Below are positions 9,521-17,365 of a stretch of DNA of 64,000 nucleotides, one piece after another (positions within the stretch are counted from its first letter, which is position 1; each line of letters begins with the position of its first letter). The position numbers and the translations under genes are program-made. Source of the stretch: Nocardioides humi (GTDB lineage: Bacteria; Actinomycetota; Actinomycetes; Propionibacteriales; Nocardioidaceae); NCBI RefSeq assembly GCF_006494775.1, contig NZ_CP041146.1:2976001-3040000 (forward strand), written 5' to 3'. Below the pieces are notes generated by a model. That model was not told the origin of the DNA and searched no databases. It saw only the letters and a program-made list of their open reading frames with translations.

Positions 9521-10306
9521 TCACGCCGCCACCGCCGCGGACAGCGGCCCGTAGACGGCGTGCGGCGCGCCGGTCGTCAACGCCCAGTACCGGTCGCCGT
9601 GGCTCCAGTGCCACCACTCGGTCGGGTAGTTCACCAGCCCCTGCGCACCGAGCACGTCCGCGAGGAGGGTGCGGTGCGCCCGGGCATCGGCGCCGATCCC
9701 GCCGGCGGCGAACCAGCACCGGCCGTCGCTCTGCTCCGGCGTCGCGTCGATCGGGGTGCCGAGGTCCAGCTCGTCGCCGTAGAGCGCGTCCCAAGAGGTC
9801 CCGCCGTCGCGAGCGTCGCGATGCGCGTGCGATGGCAAGGCGCCGGAGCGAAGGCGGGCTGGATGGCCCGTCGAGCTTCGGCAACGCCGCCAGCGTGCGT
9901 GCAGCGCGGCGCGCAGCAGGCGGGACCTCTTGGGACGCGCTCTGATGTCGATGAGGGTGAGGTCGACGGCCGCCCCGGCCACGTGGGGTGCCACGTCGAC
10001 GGGTGCGACGAAGCGACTGGTCAGCCGCTCCAGCTCCCCGGCATCGATGCCGGGGTGCAGCGCGGCCAGCTCGGCGCCGTACGAGCTGACGATGGCGCGC
10101 TGGTCCTCCAGCGAGCGGAAGCCCTCGACCACGCGCAGCCGGATGCCGGCGGGCAGCGCGCGGTCCGCGGCCACGAGCCGCTCCGCGAGGCCCGCGCGCA
10201 CGAGGGCGCCCGCGGGCGAGAGGTCGTGCGGGAGGCGGACCAGCGGCTCGCCGCACTCGACCACGGGCACGGCCCGGACCCGCGGGTCGGACAGGAGGAT
10301 CGTCAT
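9521..10306 (-). CDS. VanX-type D-Ala-D-Ala dipeptidase carrying an in-frame palindromic insertion
   Basis: A 261-residue zinc dipeptidase of the M15D family. Zinc and catalytic motifs are intact: APHVAGAAVDLTLID (SxHxxGxxxD type, His near 108) and the C-terminal TEWWHWSHGDRYWA with catalytic Glu and zinc His. VVEGFRSLEDQ carries the conserved Arg. Between LTLID and DELDLGTPID, where relatives have a short turn, about 55 Arg- and Ala-rich residues are inserted (about 121-175), encoded exactly by a palindromic repeat. The reading frame stays open, so the product is predicted to be full length with a basic surface loop. It heads the six-gene operon. It should hydrolyse D-Ala-D-Ala. Confidence 0.88.
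   Translation of the reverse strand: MTILLSDPRVRAVPVVECGEPLVRLPHDLSPAGALVRAGLAERLVAADRALPAGIRLRVVEGFRSLEDQRAIVSSYGAELAALHPGIDAGELERLTSRFVAPVDVAPHVAGAAVDLTLIDIRARPKRSRLLRAALHARWRRCRSSTGHPARLRSGALPSHAHRDARDGGTSWDALYGDELDLGTPIDATPEQSDGRCWFAAGGIGADARAHRTLLADVLGAQGLVNYPTEWWHWSHGDRYWALTTGAPHAVYGPLSAAVAA
9781..9943 (-). repeat. Family-1 palindromic element, copy 1, inside the vanX-like gene
   Basis: A 163-bp element bounded by perfect 25-bp inverted arms (9781-9805 and 9919-9943, starting AGAGCGCGTCCCAAGAGG). Inside, on the minus strand, it shares CTGCTGCGCGCCGC, GCGGCGTTGC, GCGCCTTGC and GCGACGCTCGCGAC with the copy at 25871-26034, and GTTGCCGAAGCTCG-like sequence with 27620-27834. The stretches between the shared blocks differ but can pair locally (CGAAG with CTTCG). 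No target duplication is obvious and it encodes no protein of its own. Confidence 0.85.
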
Positions 10307-10369
10307 GCCGACGACGCTAGGGACGCGCGGCCCTCGTCCGCCTCCGCCTGAGGTGCCGGTCCGCGGTCC

Positions 10370-10933
10370 TCAGGTACTGCGGACCGCCCCTACTTGTGCC
10401 GCTTCTTGGGGAGCTTGACCTTGACCTTCACGCTCGTCGCCGGGCCGGGCCCGACGGCGCTGACCGCGATCACCGTGACCCGGCAGACGCTCCGTCGCCT
10501 TCAGCAGCACCGGGCGTACGGCGTCCGCGGCTCCGCGGTCGAGGTACCCCTCCAGCTCGTCCAGCATCTCCTCGGCATCGCGCGCGACCTCGAACGACCG
10601 GCCGTAGTCCACGAGACCGCGCGTGGCCAGCGCATCGCGCACCACCGTCCGCAGCTCCTCCGAGCTCAGGTCGGCGACGACCGCCAGCCCGACGGCGACC
10701 AGGTGCTTGCAGAAGTTCCCCTCGGCGTAGTGAGGGCAGGTGCACGAGCCGTCGGGGGAGCCGTCGGCCCACGAGAGGTCCACGAGGTAGACGTTGCGCG
10801 CCTGGATGGTCGCCGTAGCGCGGGCACCCACCACCCGCAGCCCGCGGACGTAGCCGACGTAGTCCTCGCCGCGCCCGAAGACCGTCGGTCCGGCGATGTC
10901 GAGAAGACGTTCCTCGCTCAGTACAGCGGCCAC
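10370..10933 (-). CDS. SWIM zinc-finger protein, truncated and joined to an unrelated tail
   Basis: From the GTG at 10933 the first about 145 residues form a SWIM-domain protein: LSEERLLDIAG, FGRGEDYVGYV and the zinc motif CTCPHYAEGNFCKHLVAVGL (CxC...CxH). Relatives continue for a few hundred residues after a helical segment like RGAADAVRPVLL, but here the sequence changes at about 10500 and the remaining in-frame residues are Arg/Gly-rich. In another frame the same DNA (10490-10392) encodes CRVTVIAVSAVGPGPATSVK, the end of a fibronectin type III-like domain with a Lys-rich tail and TAG stop. The gene seems to be a 5' remnant joined by deletion to the 3' remnant of another gene. Confidence 0.6.
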   Translation of the reverse strand: MAAVLSEERLLDIAGPTVFGRGEDYVGYVRGLRVVGARATATIQARNVYLVDLSWADGSPDGSCTCPHYAEGNFCKHLVAVGLAVVADLSSEELRTVVRDALATRGLVDYGRSFEVARDAEEMLDELEGYLDRGAADAVRPVLLKATERLPGHGDRGQRRRARPGDEREGQGQAPQEAAQVGAVRST

Positions 10934-10943
10934 ACCGGCGAAC

Positions 10944-13541
10944 CTAGCCGCCGGCGCCCCCGGCGCACACCTCTCGTCCCCACGACGCTCCCGGCGACTC
11001 CGGCACTGTCGTGTCCCCCAGCGCATCGCCAGCCCGGGACCGGCCCAGGTTCCACTCCAGCCAGTCGTCGCCGCCGACCTCGCGCCCGGCGAGGGCGCAC
11101 TCCCGGTCCCGGCCGGTCAGCTCGGCGAGGGCGGGGACGGCGTCGTCGGAGAGGCCACGGAGGTAGGCCCAGTCGACGCGGCCGGTGTCGTCGTACCGGG
11201 CGAGGTTGTGGCGGGCGATCCAGGCGTCCGGGTTGACGAGGGCGAGGCCGAGGAGGCCGACGACGCCGCTGAGCAGGGCGAAGCGGGGCAGCCAGGCGCC
11301 CCTCAGGCCGATGCCGCTGACGACGACGGCGACCACCAGGACCCCGAGCCAGCCCTCGAAGACGTCGACGAGCAGCCGGAGGCGGGTGAAGCCGTAGGCC
11401 TCCTGGTAGACGTCCATCCGGTACAGCGCCGACGCGACGACGACGAGTGTCTCGACGCAGAGCGCGCCGAGGGCGACGCGGAGCCAGAGCCGGTCGGAGG
11501 CGGTCTCGCGCGGGGCCTTGCGGGCGGCCGCCCAGATGACGAGCAGGGTGAGGGCGGTGGCGATGGTGAGCTGGGCGAAGCCCTCGTGGACGTACTCGGC
11601 GTAGGTCAGGCCGGTCGTCCGGCGCAGGTAGGCGTGCCCGCCGAACACCACGGTCGCCTGGGCCACGAGAAACACCGCGAACACGCCGACCACCACCAGG
11701 ACGGGCGCCAGCCACTCGTAGCGGCGCGCCACCGAGCGCGGCGCCGGGGCGTCGCGGTCGACGCGGGGCGGGTTGAGGGCGAGGTACGCCGCCGCGAGGG
11801 CGGTCCCGCCGACGGCGATCGTCACGAACGCCCGCAGCACGAAGGTGTCGATCGTCAGGTCGGGCAGCAGCGCGTCGACCCACTCGGCGACCAGCGCGTC
11901 CGCCGACACGAACAGGGCGCCGAAGACGACCAGCCCGAGGGCGGACCAGACGACGGTGCGCAGCATGGCCGCGCCGTGCCCGACGACCGGCAGGGCGGCG
12001 ATCGTCCGGCCCAGCCACGGCATCCCGCGCACCCCGGCCACCGGCCACATCAGCCCGGCCAGCACGAACCCGCCAAGGCTGCGGCCGTGGGTGACCCCGC
12101 AGACGCAGAGCGCCGCGCCCGCGAGGAGGCAGAGCACGACCACCCACTCGGCATCCCGTACGACGGCCGTCCCCGCCAGCAGCACGCAGAGTCCCGCGCA
12201 GGTGAGTGTGAACGGGTCACGGCGGTCCCGGGCCCCGGCGAGCACGACGGCGCCCGCGGCGAGCAGGACCAGGAAGGTGCCGACGCCCAGCGCCCGCTCG
12301 GGCAGCACGATGCCGCCGAGCAGACCGGCGCCGAGGGCGCCGAGCAGGAGCCCGGTGCGGGTGGGGACGTCCCGCTCCGGCCAGAACCCGCCGAGCAGGT
12401 CGTCGGTGACCGACGGCGGCGGTGGAACGGGGGCGGGTGCGGTCGGGACGGTCACGGTCTCCTCCTGGATCGGCAGGTCGGGTACGGCGGCCGGGCGGGC
12501 CGCGGGCTCGAGGGGCAGCTCGACGCGGACCCGGGCGCCGGTCGCGCCGCCGGGCGGGTCGAGGAAGCCGATGGTGCCGCCGTGCAGGTCGCTCACCCAC
12601 CGGGCGATGGCCAGGCCCAGGCCGGTTCCCCCGGTGTCGTCGGCGCTCGCACCCAGCGTCCCGAACGGCTCGAAGACCCGCTCCCGCGCGGCCACCGGGA
12701 CGCCCGGGCCGTCGTCGCGGACCTCCAGCACGTAGCGGCCGTCGTCCCGCTCCGCGGTCACCACGACGGTGCCCCCGGAGGGGCTGTGGCGCGACGCGTT
12801 GTCGAGCAGGTTCGCGACCAGCTGGTGGAGCCGGGCCGGGTCGGCGGTCACGACGAGGTCGGCCGGGACCAGCCGGACGTCGTACTCCACGTCGCGACCC
12901 AGCGTGCGGGCCTCGGCGACCGCGCCGGCGAGCAGCTCGTCGAGGCGCACCGGCTGCGGGGAGAGCGGCGCCCGGCCGGCGTCCACGCGGGCCAGGTCGA
13001 GCAGGTCCTCGACCAGTCCGCTCATCCGCTCGGCCTGCGCGAGCGCGGTCGCGAGCACGGCGGGATCGTCGGGGACCACACCGTCGACGACGTTCTCGAG
13101 GACCGCGCGCAGGCCGGCGAGCGGCGTACGCAGCTCGTGACTGACGTTGGCCACCAGCTCCCGGCGCTGCCGGTCGACGCCGGCGAGATCGTGGGCCATC
13201 GTGTTGAACGCCCGCGCGAGCTCGCCCACCTCGTCGCGGGCGCCGTCGGGGACGCGGACGGCGTAGTCCCCGGTCGCCATCCGGCGCGCGGCGGCGGTCA
13301 TCTGCCGCAGCGGCGAGGTCATCCCGACGGCGAGCAGCTGGGTCAGCGCGAGCGCGAGGCCGATCGTGACCGGGATGGTCAGCCAGACGGGTACGCCGCC
13401 GGAGCGGCCGAGCGCGGCGACCAGGGCGGCGATCGTGGCGCTCGCCGCGACGAGGACGCCGAGCTTGACCTTGATCGAGCGGATGCCGACCAGGGGCTGC
13501 ACCGCCCTGCCGGGCGCGCCCCATGCGAACTTGTCGTCCAT
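10944..13541 (-). CDS. Hybrid sensor: histidine kinase fused to a DUF4153 membrane domain
   Basis: An 865-residue protein. Two membrane helices (about 25-75) and a HAMP-like segment precede the HisKA box ELVANVSHELRTPLAGL (His135) and a HATPase domain (NLLDNASRHS, VRDDGPGVP, GTGLGLAIA). After a proline-rich linker (about 360-390) comes a C-terminal half of roughly a dozen membrane helices with the DUF4153 character, for example LTYAEYVHEGFAQLTIATAL and ARYDDTGRVDWAYLRGLS. Most kinases place membrane sensors before the catalytic core; this order is reversed. It lies 4 bp after its response regulator. Ligand and output are unknown; DUF4153 may act as a membrane sensor. Confidence 0.9.
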   Translation of the reverse strand: MDDKFAWGAPGRAVQPLVGIRSIKVKLGVLVAASATIAALVAALGRSGGVPVWLTIPVTIGLALALTQLLAVGMTSPLRQMTAAARRMATGDYAVRVPDGARDEVGELARAFNTMAHDLAGVDRQRRELVANVSHELRTPLAGLRAVLENVVDGVVPDDPAVLATALAQAERMSGLVEDLLDLARVDAGRAPLSPQPVRLDELLAGAVAEARTLGRDVEYDVRLVPADLVVTADPARLHQLVANLLDNASRHSPSGGTVVVTAERDDGRYVLEVRDDGPGVPVAARERVFEPFGTLGASADDTGGTGLGLAIARWVSDLHGGTIGFLDPPGGATGARVRVELPLEPAARPAAVPDLPIQEETVTVPTAPAPVPPPPSVTDDLLGGFWPERDVPTRTGLLLGALGAGLLGGIVLPERALGVGTFLVLLAAGAVVLAGARDRRDPFTLTCAGLCVLLAGTAVVRDAEWVVVLCLLAGAALCVCGVTHGRSLGGFVLAGLMWPVAGVRGMPWLGRTIAALPVVGHGAAMLRTVVWSALGLVVFGALFVSADALVAEWVDALLPDLTIDTFVLRAFVTIAVGGTALAAAYLALNPPRVDRDAPAPRSVARRYEWLAPVLVVVGVFAVFLVAQATVVFGGHAYLRRTTGLTYAEYVHEGFAQLTIATALTLLVIWAAARKAPRETASDRLWLRVALGALCVETLVVVASALYRMDVYQEAYGFTRLRLLVDVFEGWLGVLVVAVVVSGIGLRGAWLPRFALLSGVVGLLGLALVNPDAWIARHNLARYDDTGRVDWAYLRGLSDDAVPALAELTGRDRECALAGREVGGDDWLEWNLGRSRAGDALGDTTVPESPGASWGREVCAGGAGG

Positions 13542-13575
13542 CTGCCTATTCCTCGACAGATTCGCATGGGGCGCG
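13515..13575 (-). promoter_or_regulatory. 15-bp inverted repeat enclosing the kinase start codon
   Basis: Exact 15-bp arms (CGCGCCCCATGCGAA at 13515-13529 and its complement at 13561-13575) flank a 31-base spacer. The spacer holds the response regulator stop, an AGGCAG ribosome-site-like sequence and the kinase ATG (13541). In the mRNA the arms would fold into a hairpin presenting or hiding the start site. This could couple translation of kinase to regulator; a chance or inserted repeat is also possible. Confidence 0.4.
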
Positions 13576-14268
13576 GTTCCCCGGGACCTCGAGGGCGTAG
13601 CCCACGCCGTGGGCGGTCCGGACCAGGTCCGCGCCGACCTTGGCGCGCAGCCCCTTCACGTGGCTGTCGACCGTGCGGGTCCCGGTCGCGCCGTCCCAGC
13701 CCCAGACCTCGGCGAGCAGCCGCTCCCGGGTCACCACCGCACCCGGCGTCGCGGCCAGGCAGAGCAGCAGGTCGAACTCGGTCGGCGTCAGCCGGACCTC
13801 CTGCTCGCCCCGCCACACCCGCCGGGCCGGCCCGTCCACGCGCAGGTCGCCGAGCTCCAGCGCGCGCCGCCCGGCGAGCTCCGCGGCCCGGTCGACCCGG
13901 CGCAGCAGCGCGGCCACCCGGGCCACCAACTCCCGCATCCGGAACGGCTTCGTCAGGTAGTCGTCCGCCCCCACCCCCAGCCCGACCAGCACGTCCGCCT
14001 CGTCCGTGCGGGCGGTGAGCATGAGCACCGGCACCGGGCGGTCGGCCTGGATCCGGCGGCACACCTCGTGGCCGTCGTACCCGGGGAGCATGACGTCGAG
14101 CAGCACCAGGTCCGGCGCGTGCTCGCCGTACGCCGCCACCGCGCCCGGCCCGTCGAAGGCCCGCACGACGTCGTACCCCTCGGCCTGGAGGCGGTCCGCG
14201 ACCGCCTGGTTGATGACCGGGTCGTCCTCGACCACGAGGACCCGACGGCGCACGCTCTCCAGGGGCAT
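13546..14268 (-). CDS. OmpR/PhoB-family response regulator
   Basis: A 240-residue regulator with receiver residues EDD (14-16), phospho-Asp58 in VLLDVMLPGYDG, the Thr in LMLTART and Lys in YLTKPF. A winged-helix DNA-binding domain follows (VRLTPTEFDLLLCLA, RERLLAEVWGWDG, TVDSHVKGLRAKVG, VRTAHGVGYAL). The downstream partner kinase begins 4 bp later, so they form a two-component operon starting here. The intergenic region to the divergent SRPBCC gene (14269-14383) holds repeats of CGGCTCCCAGC near 14335-14362, possible direct-repeat operator half-sites. Confidence 0.94.
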   Translation of the reverse strand: MPLESVRRRVLVVEDDPVINQAVADRLQAEGYDVVRAFDGPGAVAAYGEHAPDLVLLDVMLPGYDGHEVCRRIQADRPVPVLMLTARTDEADVLVGLGVGADDYLTKPFRMRELVARVAALLRRVDRAAELAGRRALELGDLRVDGPARRVWRGEQEVRLTPTEFDLLLCLAATPGAVVTRERLLAEVWGWDGATGTRTVDSHVKGLRAKVGADLVRTAHGVGYALEVPGNRAPCESVEE

Positions 14269-14383
14269 GCCCCGAGGCTACGAGCGTGCGGCGCCGGAAG
14301 ACGGGGACGACGTGTGGAGGTTCTGTGCAGATCGGCTCCCCGGCTCCCAGCCGGCTCCCAGTCCGCCGGCGCATGCTCCGCGT

Positions 14384-14830
14384 ATGGAACGCGTCATCGC
14401 CACCACCGTCCCGGTGCCCCGCCCGGCCGCGGAGGTCGCCGGCTACGTCCTCGACTGGGGCAACGACCCGCGGTGGCGCTCGCGGGTGACCTCGCTGATG
14501 TGTACGCCGCCCGGACGGGCCGAGGTCGGACAGCGGCAGGTCGAGCGCCTCACCTTCTGGGGGATGCGGTTCGAGACGCACACCGAGGTCGTCGCGGCCG
14601 ACGCCCTGCACGCCGGGTACGTCGGCGGCCAGCCGCCCGTCGAGGTGCGCGGCCACCGGCAGGTCGAGCCGGACGGCCCGGATCGCTGCACCCTCACCGT
14701 CCTCACCCGGCTCCGGCTCAGTGGCGCGATCCGGCTCGCCGCCCCACTGCTCGTGCCCGCCTACCGGCGGGGCGACCGGGCCGACCTGGACCGCTTGGTC
14801 GCGCTGCTCGCCGGTCAGGCCGGCGACTGA
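14384..14830 (+). CDS. SRPBCC family protein (polyketide cyclase/START-like)
   Basis: A 148-residue single-domain protein. The N-terminus ERVIATTVPVPRPAAEVAGY followed by DWGNDPRWRSRV is the classic SRPBCC opening (strand, helix containing D..N-W), and the C-terminal half alternates strands before a final helix. Family members bind hydrophobic ligands; no catalytic residues can be assigned. It is divergent from the response regulator at 13546-14268 and may be one of its targets. Its last 16 bp overlap the convergent MFS gene. Confidence 0.75.
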   Translation: MERVIATTVPVPRPAAEVAGYVLDWGNDPRWRSRVTSLMCTPPGRAEVGQRQVERLTFWGMRFETHTEVVAADALHAGYVGGQPPVEVRGHRQVEPDGPDRCTLTVLTRLRLSGAIRLAAPLLVPAYRRGDRADLDRLVALLAGQAGD

Positions 14831-16065
14831 GCCGCGATCTCGTCCTCGATGAACCGGTCCCGGGTGGCGTAGCGGCCGCACAGGTACAGCGGGACGCACA
14901 GCGCGAGGAGGACGAGGACCGACACGGTCCAGGTCCCGGTCATCGCGTGCAGGACGCCGACGCCGAACGGGCCGGCGGCGGCGAGGAGGTAGCCGGTGGA
15001 CTGGGTGAAGCCGGAGAGGGCGGCGGTGCCCTCGGGGGTGCGACTGCGCAGGCCGATGAGGGTGAGGACGAGCGGGAAGGTGCTCGCGCCGACGCCGATC
15101 GCCAGCGCCCACAGCCAGCCGAGCGGCCGCGGCTGGGCGAGGAAGCCGAGGTAGCCGATCGGGTAGCAGGCGATGAGGACGGTGAGCAGCATCCGCTGGT
15201 CGCGGAGGCGGGCGGCGAGGATGGGGATCAGCAGCGACAGCGGGATGCTGGCGCCGGTGACGATGCCGAGCAGGACGCCGGCGGCCTCGGGGGAGTACCC
15301 CGCGTCGCGGCACATCTGCGCGAACCAGCCGAACATGGCGTACGCCTGCAGCGACTGGAGCCCGAACGCCCCGGCCATCGCCCAGCCCAGGCGGGTGCGG
15401 GCGATCGCGGCGACCCCGAGGGACCGGGTACGGCGGCCCACGTGGAGGTCGTGCCCGATCAGCCCGATCCACGGCAGGATCGCGATGGCCGCGGTCGCCG
15501 CCCACACCCCGAGGCCGCGGACGTAGTCGACGTCGCCCCCGTCGGCGGTGCCGGCGATCGGCACGCTCAGCGCGGAGGACGCGGTCAGCCCGATCGCCAT
15601 CGACGTCGTGTAGACGGCGGTGAGCAGGCCGACGTGCCCGGGGAAGTGCAGCTTCACCAGCGACGGCATCAGCACGTTCGCGGTCGCGGCTCCTGCGAGC
15701 GCGGCGAAGGAGAGCACGAGGAAGAGCCAGCCCTGGTGCACCTCGCCGCGCCCCCACAGGCAGCCGGTGAGCAGCACCAGGCCGAGCAGGGTGACCCGGT
15801 GCAGCCCGAGCCACGACGCGAGCCGCGGCGCCGCGCCGCCGACCACCGCGAAGCAGACCACCGGCAGCGTGGTGAGCAGGCCGGCCTGGGTGTCGCCGAG
15901 GGGCACGCCGGCGCGGATCTCCTCCAGCAGCGGCCCGACGCTCGACGCCGCCGGGCGCAGGTTGAAGGCGAGGACCACGATCCCCAGGACGACCAGGACC
16001 CGCTGGAGGCGGGTGTCGCGGGCGACGTCGGGGGCGGTGGCGGTGGTCACGAGGTCATGTAACAC
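14815..16065 (-). CDS. MFS transporter of the CynX/NimT type
   Basis: A 416-residue protein with 12 predicted membrane helices. LAFNLRPAASSVGPLLEEI after the first helix is the signature of the CynX/NimT (cyanate or 2-nitroimidazole) MFS branch, and NVLMPSLVKLHFPGHVGLLTA in helix 4-5 agrees. Substrate cannot be told from sequence; export of small compounds is common in this branch. The ATG at 16065 or a GTG at 16050 could be the start. No regulator is adjacent. Confidence 0.88.
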   Translation of the reverse strand: MLHDLVTTATAPDVARDTRLQRVLVVLGIVVLAFNLRPAASSVGPLLEEIRAGVPLGDTQAGLLTTLPVVCFAVVGGAAPRLASWLGLHRVTLLGLVLLTGCLWGRGEVHQGWLFLVLSFAALAGAATANVLMPSLVKLHFPGHVGLLTAVYTTSMAIGLTASSALSVPIAGTADGGDVDYVRGLGVWAATAAIAILPWIGLIGHDLHVGRRTRSLGVAAIARTRLGWAMAGAFGLQSLQAYAMFGWFAQMCRDAGYSPEAAGVLLGIVTGASIPLSLLIPILAARLRDQRMLLTVLIACYPIGYLGFLAQPRPLGWLWALAIGVGASTFPLVLTLIGLRSRTPEGTAALSGFTQSTGYLLAAAGPFGVGVLHAMTGTWTVSVLVLLALCVPLYLCGRYATRDRFIEDEIAAQSPA

Positions 16066-16099
16066 CCCCGTAACAGAGCGGATTCCGCTGGGGCGCGAC

Positions 16100-17266
16100 T
16101 CACCGGTAGGTCACCCGGCGCACCAGCACCTCGAAGGGCCCCCGGCGCCCGTGCCGCGCCAGGCCGTCCGCCAGTACGACGGTCGCGACCCAGGTCGCGA
16201 CGGCGAGCAGCGCCGTCGTGGTGACCGTGAGGGTGCCGGCGAGGCCGAGCAGGAAGGGCGTGAACACCACCGCCCACACCACCGACTGCGCGAGATAGCA
16301 GGTCATCGAGCGCTGCCCGGTCGCCGCGAGGGCGTCGATCACCCGACCGCGGCGGCCCTCGACCAGGCCCTCCAGCGGCCGGGCGAGGAGGGTGACCAGG
16401 GCGGCGGACCCGAGGCCTCCGGCGACACCCGTCGCGTCGTGCAGCGGGCCGATCAGCTCCAGCACGCCGTCTCCCGGGACCGGGGTGACGCCGGCCAGCA
16501 TGAGCGCCACCGGCTGGGCGCCGAGCACCGCGGCGGCGAGGCCCACGACCGCGACGACGGTGAGCAGGCGGCGGTAGCGCTCGGGCTGCTCGAGCAGCCG
16601 GCGCCGGCCCGCCCACAGGCCGAGCAGGAAGGGACAGGCGAAGCCGAGCGGACCCACCAGCGCGATGAACGCCACCACCACCGGCCGCTCCGCGAGCAGG
16701 GTCGCCAGGTCGGGCGGCAGCATCGAGGGATCCGGCCCCTCGGTGCTCACCGTCGAGGAGTCCGCCGACGGCAGCGCGTTGAGCAGGAAGAAGAACCCGG
16801 CCACCACCAGCAGCCACCGGTCGGACCACCGCACGGCCCAGGCGCCGACGAGCAGCAGCACGCCGTACATCGCGAGGATGTCGCCCACGAAGAACAGGAT
16901 CCCGTCGACCGCCCCCACCGCGATCAGCACCGCGCTGCGCCGCCACAGCAGCCGCCGCACCTGCCGTGGCGTGGCCCCCGCGGCGGCCCGGCGGCTCGCG
17001 ATGTGCGCGACGCCGTACCCGAAGAGGAAGCCGAACATCGGGAACGCCCGCCCGTCGACGAAGGTCGCTATCACCCAGGTCACCGCCGCGTCGAGGGCCG
17101 AGCCGTCCACCGGGAAGCCGCCGCGGATCGGCGTACCGGGCGACGGGCCCGTCAGGAAGTAGTGGGAGTTGGCGAGCGCGATGAACAGCAGCATGCAGCC
17201 GCGGGCGAGGTCCGGCCCGAGCGCCCGCGCCGAGAGCGCGACGGGACCTTCGCTGGTGATGCTCAC
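16100..17266 (-). CDS. DUF418 domain-containing membrane protein
   Basis: A 388-residue integral membrane protein from the GTG at 17266 (an ATG at 17299 would add 11 residues). The N-terminal LSARALGPDLARGCMLLFIAL is the typical start of YeiB/DUF418 proteins. The DUF418 domain lies at the C-terminus, with ALAATGQRSMTCYLAQSVVW and a final GPFEVLVRRVTY motif that closely matches the family ending GPLEWLWR. Function is unproven. It stands alone on the minus strand between an MFS gene and the sigma-factor gene. Confidence 0.88.
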   Translation of the reverse strand: MSITSEGPVALSARALGPDLARGCMLLFIALANSHYFLTGPSPGTPIRGGFPVDGSALDAAVTWVIATFVDGRAFPMFGFLFGYGVAHIASRRAAAGATPRQVRRLLWRRSAVLIAVGAVDGILFFVGDILAMYGVLLLVGAWAVRWSDRWLLVVAGFFFLLNALPSADSSTVSTEGPDPSMLPPDLATLLAERPVVVAFIALVGPLGFACPFLLGLWAGRRRLLEQPERYRRLLTVVAVVGLAAAVLGAQPVALMLAGVTPVPGDGVLELIGPLHDATGVAGGLGSAALVTLLARPLEGLVEGRRGRVIDALAATGQRSMTCYLAQSVVWAVVFTPFLLGLAGTLTVTTTALLAVATWVATVVLADGLARHGRRGPFEVLVRRVTYR

Positions 17267-17365
17267 CCCGCCAGTCAATCCGCGCCGCGGCGCTCGCACA
17301 TCGGTCCCCGGTCGGCGACCGCCCCCTACTTCGGTCGGGCGCCGTGCCGGCGCCTCAGTGGTTCC

